From contig NZ_AHMN02000021.1 of NCBI RefSeq assembly GCF_000243695.2, forward strand, positions 1 through 50,040: 50,040 nucleotides of DNA, given 5' to 3'. The stretch is from Leptospira kirschneri serovar Cynopteri str. 3522 CT (GTDB taxonomy: Bacteria; Spirochaetota; Leptospiria; Leptospirales; Leptospiraceae). A program made the translations under genes and the position numbers. Numbering within the stretch: position 1 is the stretch's first letter; each line of letters begins with the position of its first letter. Under the pieces are notes generated by a model. That model was not told where the DNA came from. It did no database searches and saw only the letters and a list, made by a program, of their open reading frames with translations. Shown piece after piece: positions 9,438 through 27,711 of this stretch.

Positions 9438-9521
9438 TAGAGTTGTTGAAGAATTAATTTTCCATCGGATTGAAATGAACAATTGAGGTAGTTTTGCTAA
9501 TCTCCATTTTCAATAATTCTA
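9438..9521. mobile_element. family A MITE-like element, copy 4 (short)
   Basis: TA-GAGTTGTTGAAGAAT to TTTTCAATAATTC-TA, 84 bp; the right end carries two mismatches and the interior is shortened. Confidence 0.75.
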
Positions 9522-9595
9522 ATATTTTTGAGATGGTTTATGGTTTCTTTTCGTTATTCGTAGCGATAGAACCAGTTTTGCATTGAAGTAGTTTT

Positions 9596-9752
9596 TTACT
9601 ACTCGGAAGTATGAAAATAGTACTATAAAATAAATGGACGATTTTACAAAGACGCAGAAATTCTCAAAAAATTATATCTAACTTAAAATCGTTGGCTTTT
9701 TGGTGTTAGATCTCATATTTTAAGTTTTAAACAGGCGCAGATATATCCCAAA
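9596..9752. mobile_element. family B element, left part
   Basis: Starts TTACTACTCGGAAGTATG and follows the 2841 subtype through TAAGTTTTAAACAGG, then diverges. The right terminal repeat is absent. Confidence 0.55.
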
Positions 9753-10030
9753 GCAGTAAGATAAAAGTTTAAAATACTTAGTTTTGTAGAGATTATTAAA
9801 ACGAATCGATAAAAAACCGTTTTGTTTATTTGTAGATATGAATTTTTTATTAGATGACAATCACAAAAGAAAATTTAATGAAGAAATTGATATTAAGAAA
9901 GTTGTCTTCGGATTTTATAAAGATTCACTAATGGAAAAATTGATGATACTTACAAAAGAATTTTTCATAAAACAAATGTGTATCATTTTGCAGGTTTTAA
10001 TTTTTTTCATAAACTGTTCTGGAGTAAACA

Positions 10031-11004
<974 letters not shown>

Positions 11005-11021
11005 ATGAAATTACTAACATA

Positions 11022-11784
<763 letters not shown>

Positions 11785-11788
<4 letters not shown>

Positions 11789-12723
11789 ACGGAGACATTG
11801 CCGTATTTGCAGGAAGTTCTAATAAACAAATCGCCGAAGAAATTTGTACTCATTTAGGAATTCAATCCGGTAAAATTAATCTAAAGAAATTTTCTGATGG
11901 AGAAATTTCAGTTAAGATCGAAGATAACGTTCGCGGAAAAGAAGTTTTTATCGTTCAATCCACTTCGGCCCCAGCTAACGATCATTTGATGGAATTGATC
12001 TTAATTATGGACGCTCTCAGAAGGGCTTCCGTGTCCAGCATCAGCGTAGTGATTCCCTATTACGGTTATGGTCGTCAAGATCGTAAAGTAGAACCCCGTG
12101 TTCCCATTTCCGCGAGAGTTGTTGCGGATTTGATAGAGGTAGTAGGACTGGATCGAATTTTGACTATGGACTTACACGCGGATCAGATCCAAGGATTTTT
12201 TCGTGTTCCGGTGGACAATCTTCATTTTGCTCCTGTGTTAGCCGAATACGTTAATACTAAGAAAATTGATGATCTAGTAATCGTTTCTCCAGATTCGGGT
12301 GGCGCAGAAAGAGCCAGAGCTTTCGGTAAAAAAGTAAACGGTTCTCTTGCGATCATTGATAAACGTAGGCCCAAAGCAAACGTTTCGGAAGTGATGAATG
12401 TGATCGGAGAAATAGAAGGAAAAAATTGTATTCTTCTAGATGATATGATAGATACTGCAGGTACAATTTGTAAAGCTGCGGACGCACTTTTAAAACACGG
12501 AGCTAAATCTGTTTACTGCGCGGCGACTCACGGAGTTCTTTCCGGAGAAGCGGTGGATCGGATCAACTCTGCTCAATTCTCTGAGGTCGTTCTTGCAAAT
12601 ACGATCGCAATTCCTGAGTCTAAGAAAATTAACAAATTGAAGTCATTATCCGTAGCTCCTTTGTTTGCAAATGCGATTCAAAGGATTCATACAAATCAAT
12701 CCGTAAGCACTTTATTCGATTAA
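11785..12723 (+). CDS. prs: ribose-phosphate pyrophosphokinase (PRPP synthase)
   Basis: Makes PRPP from ribose-5-phosphate and ATP for nucleotide, histidine and tryptophan synthesis; cytoplasmic. The 312-residue length is typical of class I enzymes. Family motifs are present: FSDGEISV near residue 36, [11 protein letters not shown] (91-101), the signature [11 protein letters not shown] (129-139) and the PRPP-binding loop DDMIDTAGT (219-227). It overlaps glmU by four bases (translational coupling) and is followed 17 bases later by rplY. Confidence 0.97.
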
Positions 12724-12740
12724 GGTTAGGTAATATAAGA

Positions 12741-13379
<639 letters not shown>

Positions 13380-13415
13380 TACGAAATTTCCATCAGATTG
13401 AATCTGATAAACAGA

Positions 13416-13989
<574 letters not shown>

Positions 13990-14149
13990 TTTTGAAAAAA
14001 TCTGACTGATTTTTGTTCTCTTCCGAATGCCTTTTGGTGGTTTCTGCCAATTCTTCCTTGCCTTTTTGAAGAAACATGAAATTCTATCGGAAGGAACCTC
14101 TTGCCTGTTTTATGTATCTCACAGGCGTCTAAGTTAAAGGGAGAACTCC

Positions 14150-16117
14150 ATGAATAAAAATTTAAAAAACGTATTTTTCGTTTTAATTATTATGATGGTC
14201 GTTTTGATCATCGCCTACAACTACGAAAATAACGCAGGCGCTACCAAGGATATCTCCTATTCAGACTTTTTGAATATGCTAGAACCGGTAGAAGGTAAAA
14301 AACCTCTCGGTAAACTATATAAGGGAAACGTTGACAAGTACAACAAAATCCAAATTGAAAAGGACGTAATCGAAGGATATTATATTCCTTCCGAATATGC
14401 CGATTCGAAAACCGCTAAACCGGTTAAGTTTAGAACTACGATTGCTCCTTTAGATAAAGACCTGATTTCTTCTTTAAGAAGAGCTAATGTATCTTTTGAC
14501 GCTCGTTCTGCGGAAGAAGGAAAATTCTGGAGCGTGATTGGAAGTAATATTTTACTCATCGTAATCTTGATAGGTCTTTTTTGGTTTATTATGATGAGGC
14601 AGATCCAGTCTACCGGAAACAAAGCGTTTTCCTTTGGTAAATCCAAAGCGAAGATGACTATGGATCCGAAAGTAAAAGTTACCTTTGAAGATGTGGCGGG
14701 TTGCGAAGAAGCAAAAGAAGAATTAGTCGAAATCATTGAATTTCTTAAAGATCCTAAAAAATTTCATGCGATCGGTGCGAGAATTCCCACCGGTGTTTTG
14801 TTAGTTGGTCCTCCTGGAACCGGTAAAACCTTACTTGCAAGAGCCGTTGCAGGGGAAGCGGGGGTTCCGTTCTTTTCTATCTCGGGATCGGACTTCGTAG
14901 AAATGTTTGTTGGGGTCGGTGCTTCGAGAGTTAGGGATCTATTCGATCAAGGTAAAAAGAATTCTCCTTGTATCATATTTATAGACGAGATAGACGCTGT
15001 GGGTCGTTTGAGAGGTGCCGGACTTGGAGGTGGCCACGACGAAAGAGAACAAACTCTGAACCAGATGCTGGTTGAGATGGATGGCTTTGAAAAGAACGAA
15101 GGTGTGATCGTGATGGCTGCGACCAACCGTGCAGACGTTTTAGATCCAGCTCTTCTTCGTCCGGGTCGTTTTGATCGTCAGGTTATGGTGGATCTTCCGG
15201 ATATTAAAGGAAGAGAAGAAATTCTCAAAGTTCATTCTCGTAAAGTTCCAATGACCAGCGATATTTCTCTTCATTCGATTGCTAGGGGAACTCCCGGTTT
15301 CACAGGAGCGGATCTTGCAAATCTAATCAATGAAGGTGCGTTACTCGCGGCACGTAAAAATAAAAAAAGAGTCACTCAGGAAGAATTGGAAGAGGCTCGT
15401 GATAAAGTAATGATGGGTCCTGAGAGAAAATCGTTCTTTATTTCCGAGAAAGAAAAAGAAGTTATTGCTTACCACGAAGCGGGACATGCAATCCTGGGAA
15501 CTCTTCTTCCTTATACCGAACCAGTTCATAAAGTTACGATCATTCCGAGAGGACGTGCCCTCGGTCTGACTCAATCTTTACCAAAAGAAGATAAACATAT
15601 CCTTCCTAAAACGTATTGGCTGGATCAGATTGTAGTAGCGATGGGCGGATTTATCGCCGAAGAATTTAAGTTTGGAGTTACTTCTACCGGATCCAGCAAC
15701 GACATTCAACAAGCTTCGAATATCGCGCGTAAGATGGTCTGCGAATGGGGAATGTCGGAGAAACTCGGAACTGTAAATTATAGTGGCGATCAAGCCAACG
15801 TTTTTATCGGAAGAGATATGGGTCATAGCAGTAAATATTATTCTGAAGAATTCGCTGCGATGATCGATAAAGAAGTCCGTGAAATCATTCAGACTTGTTT
15901 GAATAAAGGACGGGATTTAGTTCGTAAAAATGCTGCTAAGTTTGAAGGTTTGGCGAAAGCTCTTCTTTCCAAAGAAACCATCTCTCACGATGAATTGATG
16001 ACGATCGTTCATCCTGCAAATGAAGAAGGGGCCAAAAAAAAACCGGAAAAAACAGTAAAATCTAAAAAGCAGAACGGAATTAAAACGAATCCAGCTTATA
16101 ATGCCGGAATGGAATGA
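14150..16117 (+). CDS. ftsH: ATP-dependent zinc metalloprotease FtsH
   Basis: Membrane-bound AAA+ protease that degrades misfolded membrane proteins and regulators. The 655 residues show two N-terminal membrane helices (about 7-23 and 130-148) flanking a periplasmic domain, Walker A GPPGTGKT (220-227), Walker B IIFIDEID (275-282), the second region of homology with [21 protein letters not shown], the zinc-binding HEAGH (442-446) and a lysine-rich tail. GGGAG lies 8 bases before the ATG. It is preceded by a 160-bp gap after pth that may hold its own promoter, and its stop overlaps the EVE-domain gene by four bases. Confidence 0.97.
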   Translation: MNKNLKNVFFVLIIMMVVLIIAYNYENNAGATKDISYSDFLNMLEPVEGKKPLGKLYKGNVDKYNKIQIEKDVIEGYYIPSEYADSKTAKPVKFRTTIAPLDKDLISSLRRANVSFDARSAEEGKFWSVIGSNILLIVILIGLFWFIMMRQIQSTGNKAFSFGKSKAKMTMDPKVKVTFEDVAGCEEAKEELVEIIEFLKDPKKFHAIGARIPTGVLLVGPPGTGKTLLARAVAGEAGVPFFSISGSDFVEMFVGVGASRVRDLFDQGKKNSPCIIFIDEIDAVGRLRGAGLGGGHDEREQTLNQMLVEMDGFEKNEGVIVMAATNRADVLDPALLRPGRFDRQVMVDLPDIKGREEILKVHSRKVPMTSDISLHSIARGTPGFTGADLANLINEGALLAARKNKKRVTQEELEEARDKVMMGPERKSFFISEKEKEVIAYHEAGHAILGTLLPYTEPVHKVTIIPRGRALGLTQSLPKEDKHILPKTYWLDQIVVAMGGFIAEEFKFGVTSTGSSNDIQQASNIARKMVCEWGMSEKLGTVNYSGDQANVFIGRDMGHSSKYYSEEFAAMIDKEVREIIQTCLNKGRDLVRKNAAKFEGLAKALLSKETISHDELMTIVHPANEEGAKKKPEKTVKSKKQNGIKTNPAYNAGME

Positions 16118-16584
16118 ATTACTGGTTATTCAAGACGGAGCCGGATGTCTTTTCGATCGACGATCTTTATAGTTCTCCTTCTAAAACTGCACCTTGGGAA
16201 GGTGTAAGAAATTATCAGGCTCGGAACTATTTACGCGATCTTGTTCAAAAAGGAGATTTGGTTCTATTTTATCATAGTAGGGCAAATCCGCTTTCGATCG
16301 TTGGAATTGCAGAAGTCGTAAAACCTGGTTATCCGGATCATTTTGCTTTTGATCCTTCTCATAAATATTTTGATTCTAAAAGCAAAGTTGAAAGTCCTAC
16401 CTGGTATATGGTGGATATTAAATTCAAAAAAAAATTTCCAACGCCAGTAACAACGGAAGAAATGAAAAAACATAAACCATTAAAGAATATGGTTCTTTTA
16501 AAAAAAGGGTCTAGACTTTCTATTCAACCGGTTTCTGCCGCCGAGTTTCAATTCATTTTGGGGCTTGCGGATGTAAAACTTTGA
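16114..16584 (+). CDS. EVE-domain protein (thymocyte nuclear protein 1 family)
   Basis: A 156-residue single EVE domain, a PUA-like fold thought to bind modified bases in DNA or RNA. The diagnostic start [16 protein letters not shown] is followed by [15 protein letters not shown] and GDLVLFYHS, all family hallmarks, and by WYMVDIKF near residue 97. Its ATG overlaps the ftsH stop (ATGA), so it is translationally coupled to ftsH. Family and fold are secure; the physiological ligand is unknown. Many such proteins are stand-alone and uncharacterised in bacteria. Confidence 0.92.
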   Translation: MNYWLFKTEPDVFSIDDLYSSPSKTAPWEGVRNYQARNYLRDLVQKGDLVLFYHSRANPLSIVGIAEVVKPGYPDHFAFDPSHKYFDSKSKVESPTWYMVDIKFKKKFPTPVTTEEMKKHKPLKNMVLLKKGSRLSIQPVSAAEFQFILGLADVKL

Positions 16585-17125
16585 TAATACTTTATTTTTT
16601 TCTAATGTTTTGTTTTCATTTAATGTACGTTAGTTGTAAGGATTATTTTGTAGAGAATTTGTCTCGAAATTTAAAAATATAGAAGGACTTACTACTTTTT
16701 CTGAATATTGTCGCTCGAACTAATTGAACACGAGTTTGATGTAAGGTTTTTATAATAACTTGATTTTTCTGTAAAAAATAAATGTGGGAACTCCACGGAT
16801 TGTAAATGGGTTCCCTTACACCAAACGTTCATTATGTGGATAATCGAGGTTCTATTTGAACAATGATTGGCTAAGATATGTGGAGGATTTTATTTTTAAT
16901 CGCCCACTTGTTTCAAAATTCATGGTATTTGATTCTATAGGAGTCAAATACAGTTTTGAAAAACCATCATTAGAATTGTTGAAAAATGAATTCTCCATCT
17001 ATTTCCGTTGTATTGAGATAGATAATTGGAACAGTTTTGCAAATCTCCACTATGGAATTTTTCAACAACTCTATTGAAACGACCATTAGAAATTTATTTT
17101 ATAGAGATTCTTTTCAGTTAAAAAC
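16585..17125. other. gap between convergent genes with a family A element
   Basis: Holds a D-like motif (16783-16798, TGTGGGAACTCCACGG) and family A copy 5 (16971-17073). A 73-codon plus-strand frame at 16856 is built largely from the repeat and is rejected. Confidence 0.6.
16971..17073. mobile_element. family A MITE-like element, copy 5
   Basis: TA-GAATTGTTGAAAAAT to TTTTTCAACAACTC-TA, 103 bp; interior carries TTGAGATAGATAATTGGAAC in the same orientation as copies 1 and 2. Confidence 0.85.
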
Positions 17126-17515
17126 TTATTTTTTAAGTCCTTTTAAATAAGAGATCAATTCTGGTGAAACTTGAATTGGTCTTTTGCGATATGTTTTCTT
17201 ATATTCTTTCTTAAATTCTTTATGACAAGACTTGCAAGATTGTTCATAGTCTTTTGTTTTTAAAGCTTCTTGAGAAATTTCAGTCCACTTCGCTTTTTGT
17301 TCTTCTAATGCAAAACTGGGTATTGCTGTTAAGATTTTTTCTATATATTCCGGTTTTCCTTTTTTGGCTGCTTTGATTGCCGGCTTAGTATAATCTTCCA
17401 TAAAGTCATGTACAGTCGTTTCTATTTTTCTTTCTGGTTGTGCTGAAAGGCTGAGGTTAATCAGAACAGATAACGTAATGGAAGAAATCGTGGAAATGTA
17501 GATTGTTTTTTTCAT
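17126..17515 (-). CDS. exported c-type cytochrome, c'-like
   Basis: About 129 residues. A signal peptide runs from MKKTIYIS to LSLSA before QPERK. The mature protein is helical and carries a single CKSCH heme-attachment motif close to the C-terminus, followed by KEFKKEYKKTYRKRP. A C-terminal CxxCH after a four-helix-like stretch is the arrangement of cytochrome c'/c556; a typical sixth-ligand methionine is not evident. I start it at the ATG at 17515 because GAGGAA precedes it at the right distance; the frame is open for 11 more codons. It would act in the periplasm in electron transfer or gas binding. It stands alone between repeat-rich gaps; no redox partner is nearby. Confidence 0.75.
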   Translation of the reverse strand: MKKTIYISTISSITLSVLINLSLSAQPERKIETTVHDFMEDYTKPAIKAAKKGKPEYIEKILTAIPSFALEEQKAKWTEISQEALKTKDYEQSCKSCHKEFKKEYKKTYRKRPIQVSPELISYLKGLKK

Positions 17516-17758
17516 TCGGTTCCTCATGTAGAGTATTTTGAAACTCATATAAAGTTTTAGTTTGAAAGGATTTCAATTCAGATTTAAGTCATAGTCTCTA
17601 TTCTAAAAATTCATTTTCATGTTTGTTTAGATTTTCATTGTAAAGAATTCTGTCAATCTTAGAAGGAGAAAAACAATTTCGATTTTGCTCAGAACTGTAT
17701 AATGGAGAGTTTCAATTTTTACGATTAAAAAGTAGGCCTGTCTCATAATTCAAGACGC

Positions 17759-17845
17759 TTACTACTCGGAAGTATGAAAATGATATTAAAAATGAATGGT
17801 GGGTTTTACGGAAATGTAGAGTTCTTACAAAACTTCTGAATTACA
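17759..17845. mobile_element. family B element, left part
   Basis: Starts TTACTACTCGGAAGTATG, follows the 9596 copy for about 80 bp, then is lost. No right terminal repeat. Confidence 0.5.
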
Positions 17846-18007
17846 GTTTTTTAACGACTTCTTATTGACGTAGATAACATTAATTTTTTATAATATTTTT
17901 TTTAAATTAAAATTTTAATTTGTTTTGTTAAAGACATAGAATTTTTTTGCGCCTGCTCCAAAACTTCAAAAGAAATCATGATATTCATTTTTAAGCGATT
18001 ACTGAAT

Positions 18008-18169
18008 TTACTACTCGGATGCGTAAATAGGATATTTGTGTTGGATTGTTTCAAAAATTTGAATGTTTTGGTCCTGCTCTAAAATGCCGTAAATCCCAAA
18101 TTTGCGCTATTTTTTTCACAAATTCGGCCGTTAATAACTTGGTACTATTTTCATGCGTCCGAGTAGTAA
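18008..18169. mobile_element. family B MITE-like element, copy 5 (inverted to copy 1)
   Basis: Ends TTACTACTCGGATGCG and CGTCCGAGTAGTAA are inverted copies. Its interior is the reverse complement of 466-644 with few differences, for example GTTAATAACTTGGTACTATT against the AATAGTACCAAGTTATTAAC of copy 1. Confidence 0.8.
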
Positions 18170-18282
18170 TAAAATTAAATACCATGAATTTTTATCGTAA
18201 GTTTCGTTCGAGTGAGAAATATTGCTATTTTGTTATTTGGCTTTGAATTTAAACTATTACACGCTACGGGATAAGTTACCAA

Positions 18283-18501
18283 ATGGCGGAAAAAATCGAA
18301 ATTTCCTTAGACGAAGTGAAAAGGCTGTTTGAGTTTTTGGAAAAAGTTCATGATTGGATGCATCAACCGTTGCACTATCAAAATCCAAAGCTTGTTGAAA
18401 AATTCGTTAATGAAAATTACAACGAAATAAAAGGATTATACTATCACGTCGTTTGGAATTGGCTGCCGAAAGAAATTCAGAAAGAAATCGAAGAAAGTTA
18501 G
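18283..18501 (+). CDS. small acidic hypothetical protein
   Basis: A 72-residue soluble protein, probably all alpha-helical: an amphipathic first helix (EISLDEVKRLFEFLEKVHDW), a middle with HQPLHYQNPKL, and a C-terminal WNWLPKEIQKEIEES. It has no signal peptide or cysteines. GGATAAG about 9 bases upstream of the ATG is a weak ribosome site. Composition and helix pattern favour a real protein, but the family was not recognised and no partner lies next to it. Confidence 0.6.
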   Translation: MAEKIEISLDEVKRLFEFLEKVHDWMHQPLHYQNPKLVEKFVNENYNEIKGLYYHVVWNWLPKEIQKEIEES

Positions 18502-18569
18502 TTTTTTGACCTATCTTGCGTTTTGTCTAAAGGGTAATCTAGAAAACATCCCATTGGATTTGGAAAATT

Positions 18570-18791
18570 TTGCATTCGTTTAACTTGTTCGGATCTATTC
18601 TTTTATTTTTTGGGAATTCGAATATATATATGTTTGCGACGCGGAAGGGTCAAGAAACGGATATTATAAAAATAAAATATTATGTCAATGGAATTCAATT
18701 TCTTGACCATTATATTTCTACCGGTAGGAGAGGTATTGAGTTGCAGGAGGGCGGGGGCCTGCTTTTCAGAGATTTTAGTTTTTACAACTGA
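18570..18791 (+). CDS. possible small protein or gene fragment
   Basis: A 73-codon frame starting at TTG 18570. The first 20 residues are hydrophobic, then comes a soluble stretch with DIIKIKYYVNGIQFLDHYIS that reads like a beta-rich domain, followed by GRRGIELQEGGG. There is no good ribosome site, and the next ATG is at residue 21. It could be a short exported protein or the remnant of a longer one. Low confidence. Confidence 0.3.
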   Translation: MHSFNLFGSILLFFGNSNIYMFATRKGQETDIIKIKYYVNGIQFLDHYISTGRRGIELQEGGGLLFRDFSFYN

Positions 18792-18884
18792 GTTTGTAGC
18801 AGGATTCGCCGTACATTTTATCTTTGCGGAAAAATAGGCTACGATGTGAAAGTTAACACGAATTGCGTTTTATTTTGACTGTTT

Positions 18885-20381
<1,497 letters not shown>

Positions 20382-20388
20382 ATCGTTT

Positions 20389-20583
20389 CTACTTGCCTCC
20401 GGAATATCTCATGAAATTTGTATAATGAGAGCGGTAGACCCCGGGATTTTCCCGCACTGTTTTGGACACATTCTCTACTTCGTCCACTTCGTTGGAACCA
20501 CCTCCGTAAAAATTATTATACGTCAGATAACCGGAAATCCAAAGTACATAGGCGGGATATAAAAGTCGTTTTACTAAATTCAT
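20389..20583 (-). CDS. small membrane protein upstream of speE
   Basis: A 64-residue protein with one hydrophobic N-terminal segment ([20 protein letters not shown]) and a soluble tail containing [22 protein letters not shown] spread over the last 22 residues. AAAGGAAC precedes the ATG at a good distance, and speE follows after seven bases. Its position between a DUF4178-like gene and multi-TM speE suggests a dedicated partner in the same membrane process. No characterised family is recalled. Confidence 0.75.
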   Translation of the reverse strand: MNLVKRLLYPAYVLWISGYLTYNNFYGGGSNEVDEVENVSKTVRENPGVYRSHYTNFMRYSGGK

Positions 20584-20790
20584 AAAATGTTCCTTTTGGT
20601 TTTGTAGAAAAAATGTGTTTGAGTATATTCAAAATATCTTAAGAAGGGCGAACTGTTTGATCTAGGTTGATTTTTCTGATTAAATACAATTAGATTCTGG
20701 GACGCGCTGTAAGTTTTTGAGCAGAGTCTTTGATTACTAAATTTACACATTTTAAAGTTTTCAAACAAGATCTTTTGGCTGCATACTTTT

Positions 20791-22815
20791 TTACTCGTCA
20801 TTATCATCGTTTTCAAAATTACTCGGCGCAAAGTCGCTGTTTTCGTTTCGTGAAGCCTCGAAAGAAAAACTTCTAAATAAAGAATAAGGTACCGGCAACC
20901 AAAGAGCGAGTAAAAATAAAAAGTAATATCCAGATCGATCCACATCTCTTTTGATACTGAGTGAAATGTTTGCTCCTTTTCCTGGCGGATAATCGGATTC
21001 GGATTCTAATCTGAGATAATATTCCCCCGCTGGAACTTCTCCGATGATGATGTCCGCGGACTTACTTCCTTCGGACCAACTTTCACCGTCTTCGTATCCT
21101 TCGTAATAACTGATTTCAAGACCGGTATCGTATGCTATGTCTGTTTGTGTATTGATTAACGCCAATGAATAGTAAATATAATGATTAGAAAGATCTGAGG
21201 AAGTCATCTGTATCTCAACGTTCTTTCTGTCGTCACCTTCCAATCGAAAGGTTTCTGTTACGAATGAGGTGTCTGTTGTTCCACCTGGAGCTGGATTACG
21301 AACGTATACCAGATCTTTTTTAAAAACTTCCTTATCCTGAGAGTTCCAACAAAAACCAATTTGAATGATCAGCATGATTGTAGAAAGCCAAGCCGCGATC
21401 TTTATGTTTCGTTTTCGGATGATTGTAAATGGATTTGGTTGTGCGGTTCCGATTCCTTCTGGAACTGGAAGTTCCACATCTACTTGGATCGATTTTTTAA
21501 GCTCTTCTGTAGAAATGTATTCTCCAATTGACCAGAAGAGTTCATTTTGAGTCCTTTCCGAAGAAAGCATTTTAGGTGGCGCGATGAAATCTGCAAGTTC
21601 TGCCTTATCTCCAGCATGGATTTTATAATAGAATTCACCAAAAGCGAAATCAATTCCTGCAGTAGAAGAGTTGAATAATCTATATTCTTCTTTTTGAAAC
21701 TTCTTTTTAGGTGGATAAGATCCCTCTACGGTTCTTGGAATCGATGGTACGGGTTCAAAAACTGTCCAATGTCCGTTGGTTTCGTTTAACCAATAATAAC
21801 CGCCTGTAAAATGTAACAAATATTCTGTCCAAGGAAAAATCTGTCCATCTATGTGAACTGATTTTTTAACAACTCCGAGTACCTCACATTCTTTTTCTTT
21901 CAGTTTGAGTTTGGTTCCAGGTGGAAGAAAAATTCGGTCTTTAATCACTTCTTGAAATTTAGAAAGAACTTTTAACTCTTCTCGGCTTGTGTCCATTATA
22001 GTTCCACAATATTCGCATGCAATGGATTTAGAAAAGTCCGGATTTCTTTGATTTAAAGAAGCACCACACCCCATACACTGAATTGCCTTGGCTTCTTGTA
22101 GTTTTTGAAATCCTGTAAAAGTTTTAGGATCTCTAAGATTTGTAAATTGAATCTGATCGAAGTCGTAAAGCATTCCCTTAAAATACAAGGGAGGAGTATG
22201 AGAATAATCTAATGTAGCAAACCAGCCTTCGTCTGTGGCAAGGTCTATAAGAACGGAAGTGGAACCGGTTTCAAAACCGATGGGTAATTCTCCTTCTCCA
22301 GCGATACAAGTCGCTAGACCGATTTCTTTTACCATCCAAGGTTCGTCTTCGATTCGGAGAGTATCTCCCGCTGTCACAAGTTGTTTTGCCGTTTTTGAAG
22401 AAATAAAATAAACGTCTGGGGGAGAATCTAAATTTTGAATCGGATCGTGTTCCGGAAATGATTCCTTTGCAGAAGTAGGGCGAAGTTGTGTGATCATATA
22501 TTGACCCTGCGCTTCCGCGAGCCAGATAGAATTTCCTTCGGAAGTAAGAGCGTGCCATTCGTTCCAAGTTCCTAAACTGTACTTCTGTTGAATTCTGCCT
22601 ACAACTCTAAAGGAAACTCCGTCTTTGGTTTTGCCAGAAGTTCCAATCTGAATCGGAGAAAGATCGGGGACCAATTCTCCTGCTTTTCCAAGGTTTTCTA
22701 GAGATTGATTTTTTTGAAGGGTTAAAGTTTTGCAGCTCGGACAAACTCCATAAATGGAAACCTTACTTTGAAACGGAACGGGCGCTCCACAATTCGGACA
22801 ACTCAGTTCTAACAC
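20791..22815 (-). CDS. DUF4178-like zinc-ribbon membrane protein
   Basis: A 674-residue protein. It begins with a zinc ribbon (CPNCG...CPSC, residues 6-29), then a DUF4178-like beta domain (about 55-215), a second zinc ribbon ([10 protein letters not shown]...CEYCG, about 248-277), a second DUF4178-like region (about 300-430), a membrane helix near 485-505 ([19 protein letters not shown]), a beta-rich extracytoplasmic stretch, a last helix near 635 ([18 protein letters not shown]) and an acidic tail. The start is GTG 22815; no ribosome site is visible, but the ribbon begins at residue 6. It lies upstream of the small membrane gene and speE on the same strand. Function unknown; from memory, DUF4178 genes are often neighbours of multi-TM speE. 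Confidence 0.78.
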   Translation of the reverse strand: MLELSCPNCGAPVPFQSKVSIYGVCPSCKTLTLQKNQSLENLGKAGELVPDLSPIQIGTSGKTKDGVSFRVVGRIQQKYSLGTWNEWHALTSEGNSIWLAEAQGQYMITQLRPTSAKESFPEHDPIQNLDSPPDVYFISSKTAKQLVTAGDTLRIEDEPWMVKEIGLATCIAGEGELPIGFETGSTSVLIDLATDEGWFATLDYSHTPPLYFKGMLYDFDQIQFTNLRDPKTFTGFQKLQEAKAIQCMGCGASLNQRNPDFSKSIACEYCGTIMDTSREELKVLSKFQEVIKDRIFLPPGTKLKLKEKECEVLGVVKKSVHIDGQIFPWTEYLLHFTGGYYWLNETNGHWTVFEPVPSIPRTVEGSYPPKKKFQKEEYRLFNSSTAGIDFAFGEFYYKIHAGDKAELADFIAPPKMLSSERTQNELFWSIGEYISTEELKKSIQVDVELPVPEGIGTAQPNPFTIIRKRNIKIAAWLSTIMLIIQIGFCWNSQDKEVFKKDLVYVRNPAPGGTTDTSFVTETFRLEGDDRKNVEIQMTSSDLSNHYIYYSLALINTQTDIAYDTGLEISYYEGYEDGESWSEGSKSADIIIGEVPAGEYYLRLESESDYPPGKGANISLSIKRDVDRSGYYFLFLLALWLPVPYSLFRSFSFEASRNENSDFAPSNFENDDNDE

Positions 22816-23727
<912 letters not shown>

Positions 23728-23746
23728 ATTCTTCAGTCAATATTTA

Positions 23747-25036
<1,290 letters not shown>

Positions 25037-25234
25037 TCTTATCCCCAAATCAATTTTTATTCTTTGTGTGCAAGATTAGTACCAGTTGAAGAATATTTTA
25101 AAAATTTTCAGAAAATCAAAAATAATCTTTAGAATATAGTAGTTCCTACATCTTTTACTCGAGTCTGAAGAAAGAATTTTCTAAGGTAGTAAGTAGTTCC
25201 TACATTTTCAGAATTATCTATAAAATCTTAATTT

Positions 25235-25249
25235 GAGGTAGTTCCCACA
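25235..25249. repeat. D palindrome, half-degenerate
   Basis: GAGGTAGTTCCCACA, left arm degraded. Confidence 0.5.
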
Positions 25250-25797
25250 TTTCAATTTTTACGGAAAAATAAATTGGTTCAAAAACAGATCTTCCAAATG
25301 AAGTATTTCATTTTTTAAAGAATAAAAGTGAAATTTAAATGGACCGGGAGCGAAGTTACGAATTTTAAATTGATTTTAAAAATACACTTTGCTGAATTAA
25401 TGAGCCAGTAATTTTCATTTTGCAGATTTTATATAAGATATGCTTATGGAATAAAAAAAATGCTATTGTTTTGACTGAGGCGAATAAAATTAAGAGTTTG
25501 TCCAACAAAAACCTCAAAAAATTTTACGTGATAATTCTTTAGAAATTTTTAATAAAATGCGGTAGTTCCTACAAATTAAGTTGTATTTGGCAATTTGCGA
25601 ACTTTCAAGCAGTTCTAATCTCGTTAAATTTTCGTAGTTTCCACATTTTCTGAAACTCTGATCTCAGGTCGTTCGAAATAACGTAAGCAAACAGGTGGGT
25701 GTTTAAGTTTTGGGACAAAGCTCTTAACGTGAATTCCGTGTAAGAAATCTTTTTCTGAAAAGCGTTGAAATCTGAACTTTACAGATCGATTCCTAGA

Positions 25798-25813
25798 TGT
25801 GGGAACTACCACA
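25798..25813. repeat. D palindrome, perfect form
   Basis: TGTGGGAACTACCACA, identical to 3372-3387. Confidence 0.7.
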
Positions 25814-26084
25814 GACCACAATTTTACGAACAATTTCTAAAATTGTGGGAACTCATACTTTTAGAAAATTCTTTCTCATTTTATTACGCCGAATTCATGT
25901 AAATTTAAATGTAGTTTTCTACAGAAAGAGAAGTTGAGAAAGAATAAAGATTAGATGCATTTGTTGGTTTGAAGTCTTAAGAGTTTCTAAATTTACAAAT
26001 CAGGATGAAAAAATAAAAACCTAAAAGATTGACTGGTAAATTAAAATTACAAATCAAGAGAAAGTTGGAGTTCCTGCAATTTTT

Positions 26085-27695
<1,611 letters not shown>

Positions 27696-27711
27696 ACAAC
27701 CCTCCGGATTT

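Larger units (their letters stand above)
9061..10020. other. gap with lipoprotein remnant and repeats
   Basis: Contains a 30-codon lipoprotein-like frame (9197-9289), family A copy 4 (9438-9521) and the left arm of a family B element (9596-9752). A 69-codon frame starting at 9838 has no ribosome site and runs over the ispE start; I do not accept it. Confidence 0.55.
17549..18282. other. gap with two family B elements
   Basis: Contains a left-arm-only B copy (17759-17845) and a complete B copy (18008-18169). Otherwise AT-rich, with nothing recognised; the 66-codon frame at 18046 lies in the repeat. Confidence 0.6.
25049..26084. other. 1-kb gap dense in D-like motifs
   Basis: Holds at least six variants of the GTAGTTCC(C/T)ACA motif (near 25138, 25197, 25235-25249, 25559, 25636, 25798-25813), only the last being a perfect palindrome. 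No gene is supported; the 69-codon minus-strand frame at 25624 is built from these motifs. Confidence 0.6.

Noticed and set aside
18046..18246. 66-codon frame
   Set aside because: Most of it is family B element copy 5.
20580..20945. 121-codon minus-strand frame between the DUF4178-like gene and the small membrane gene
   Set aside because: It overlaps the C-terminal tail of the DUF4178-like gene in another frame and has no recognisable start or domain.
25049..26084. CRISPR-like spacing of GTAGTTCC repeats
   Set aside because: Intervals are irregular, units are short and degenerate, and no cas gene is near.
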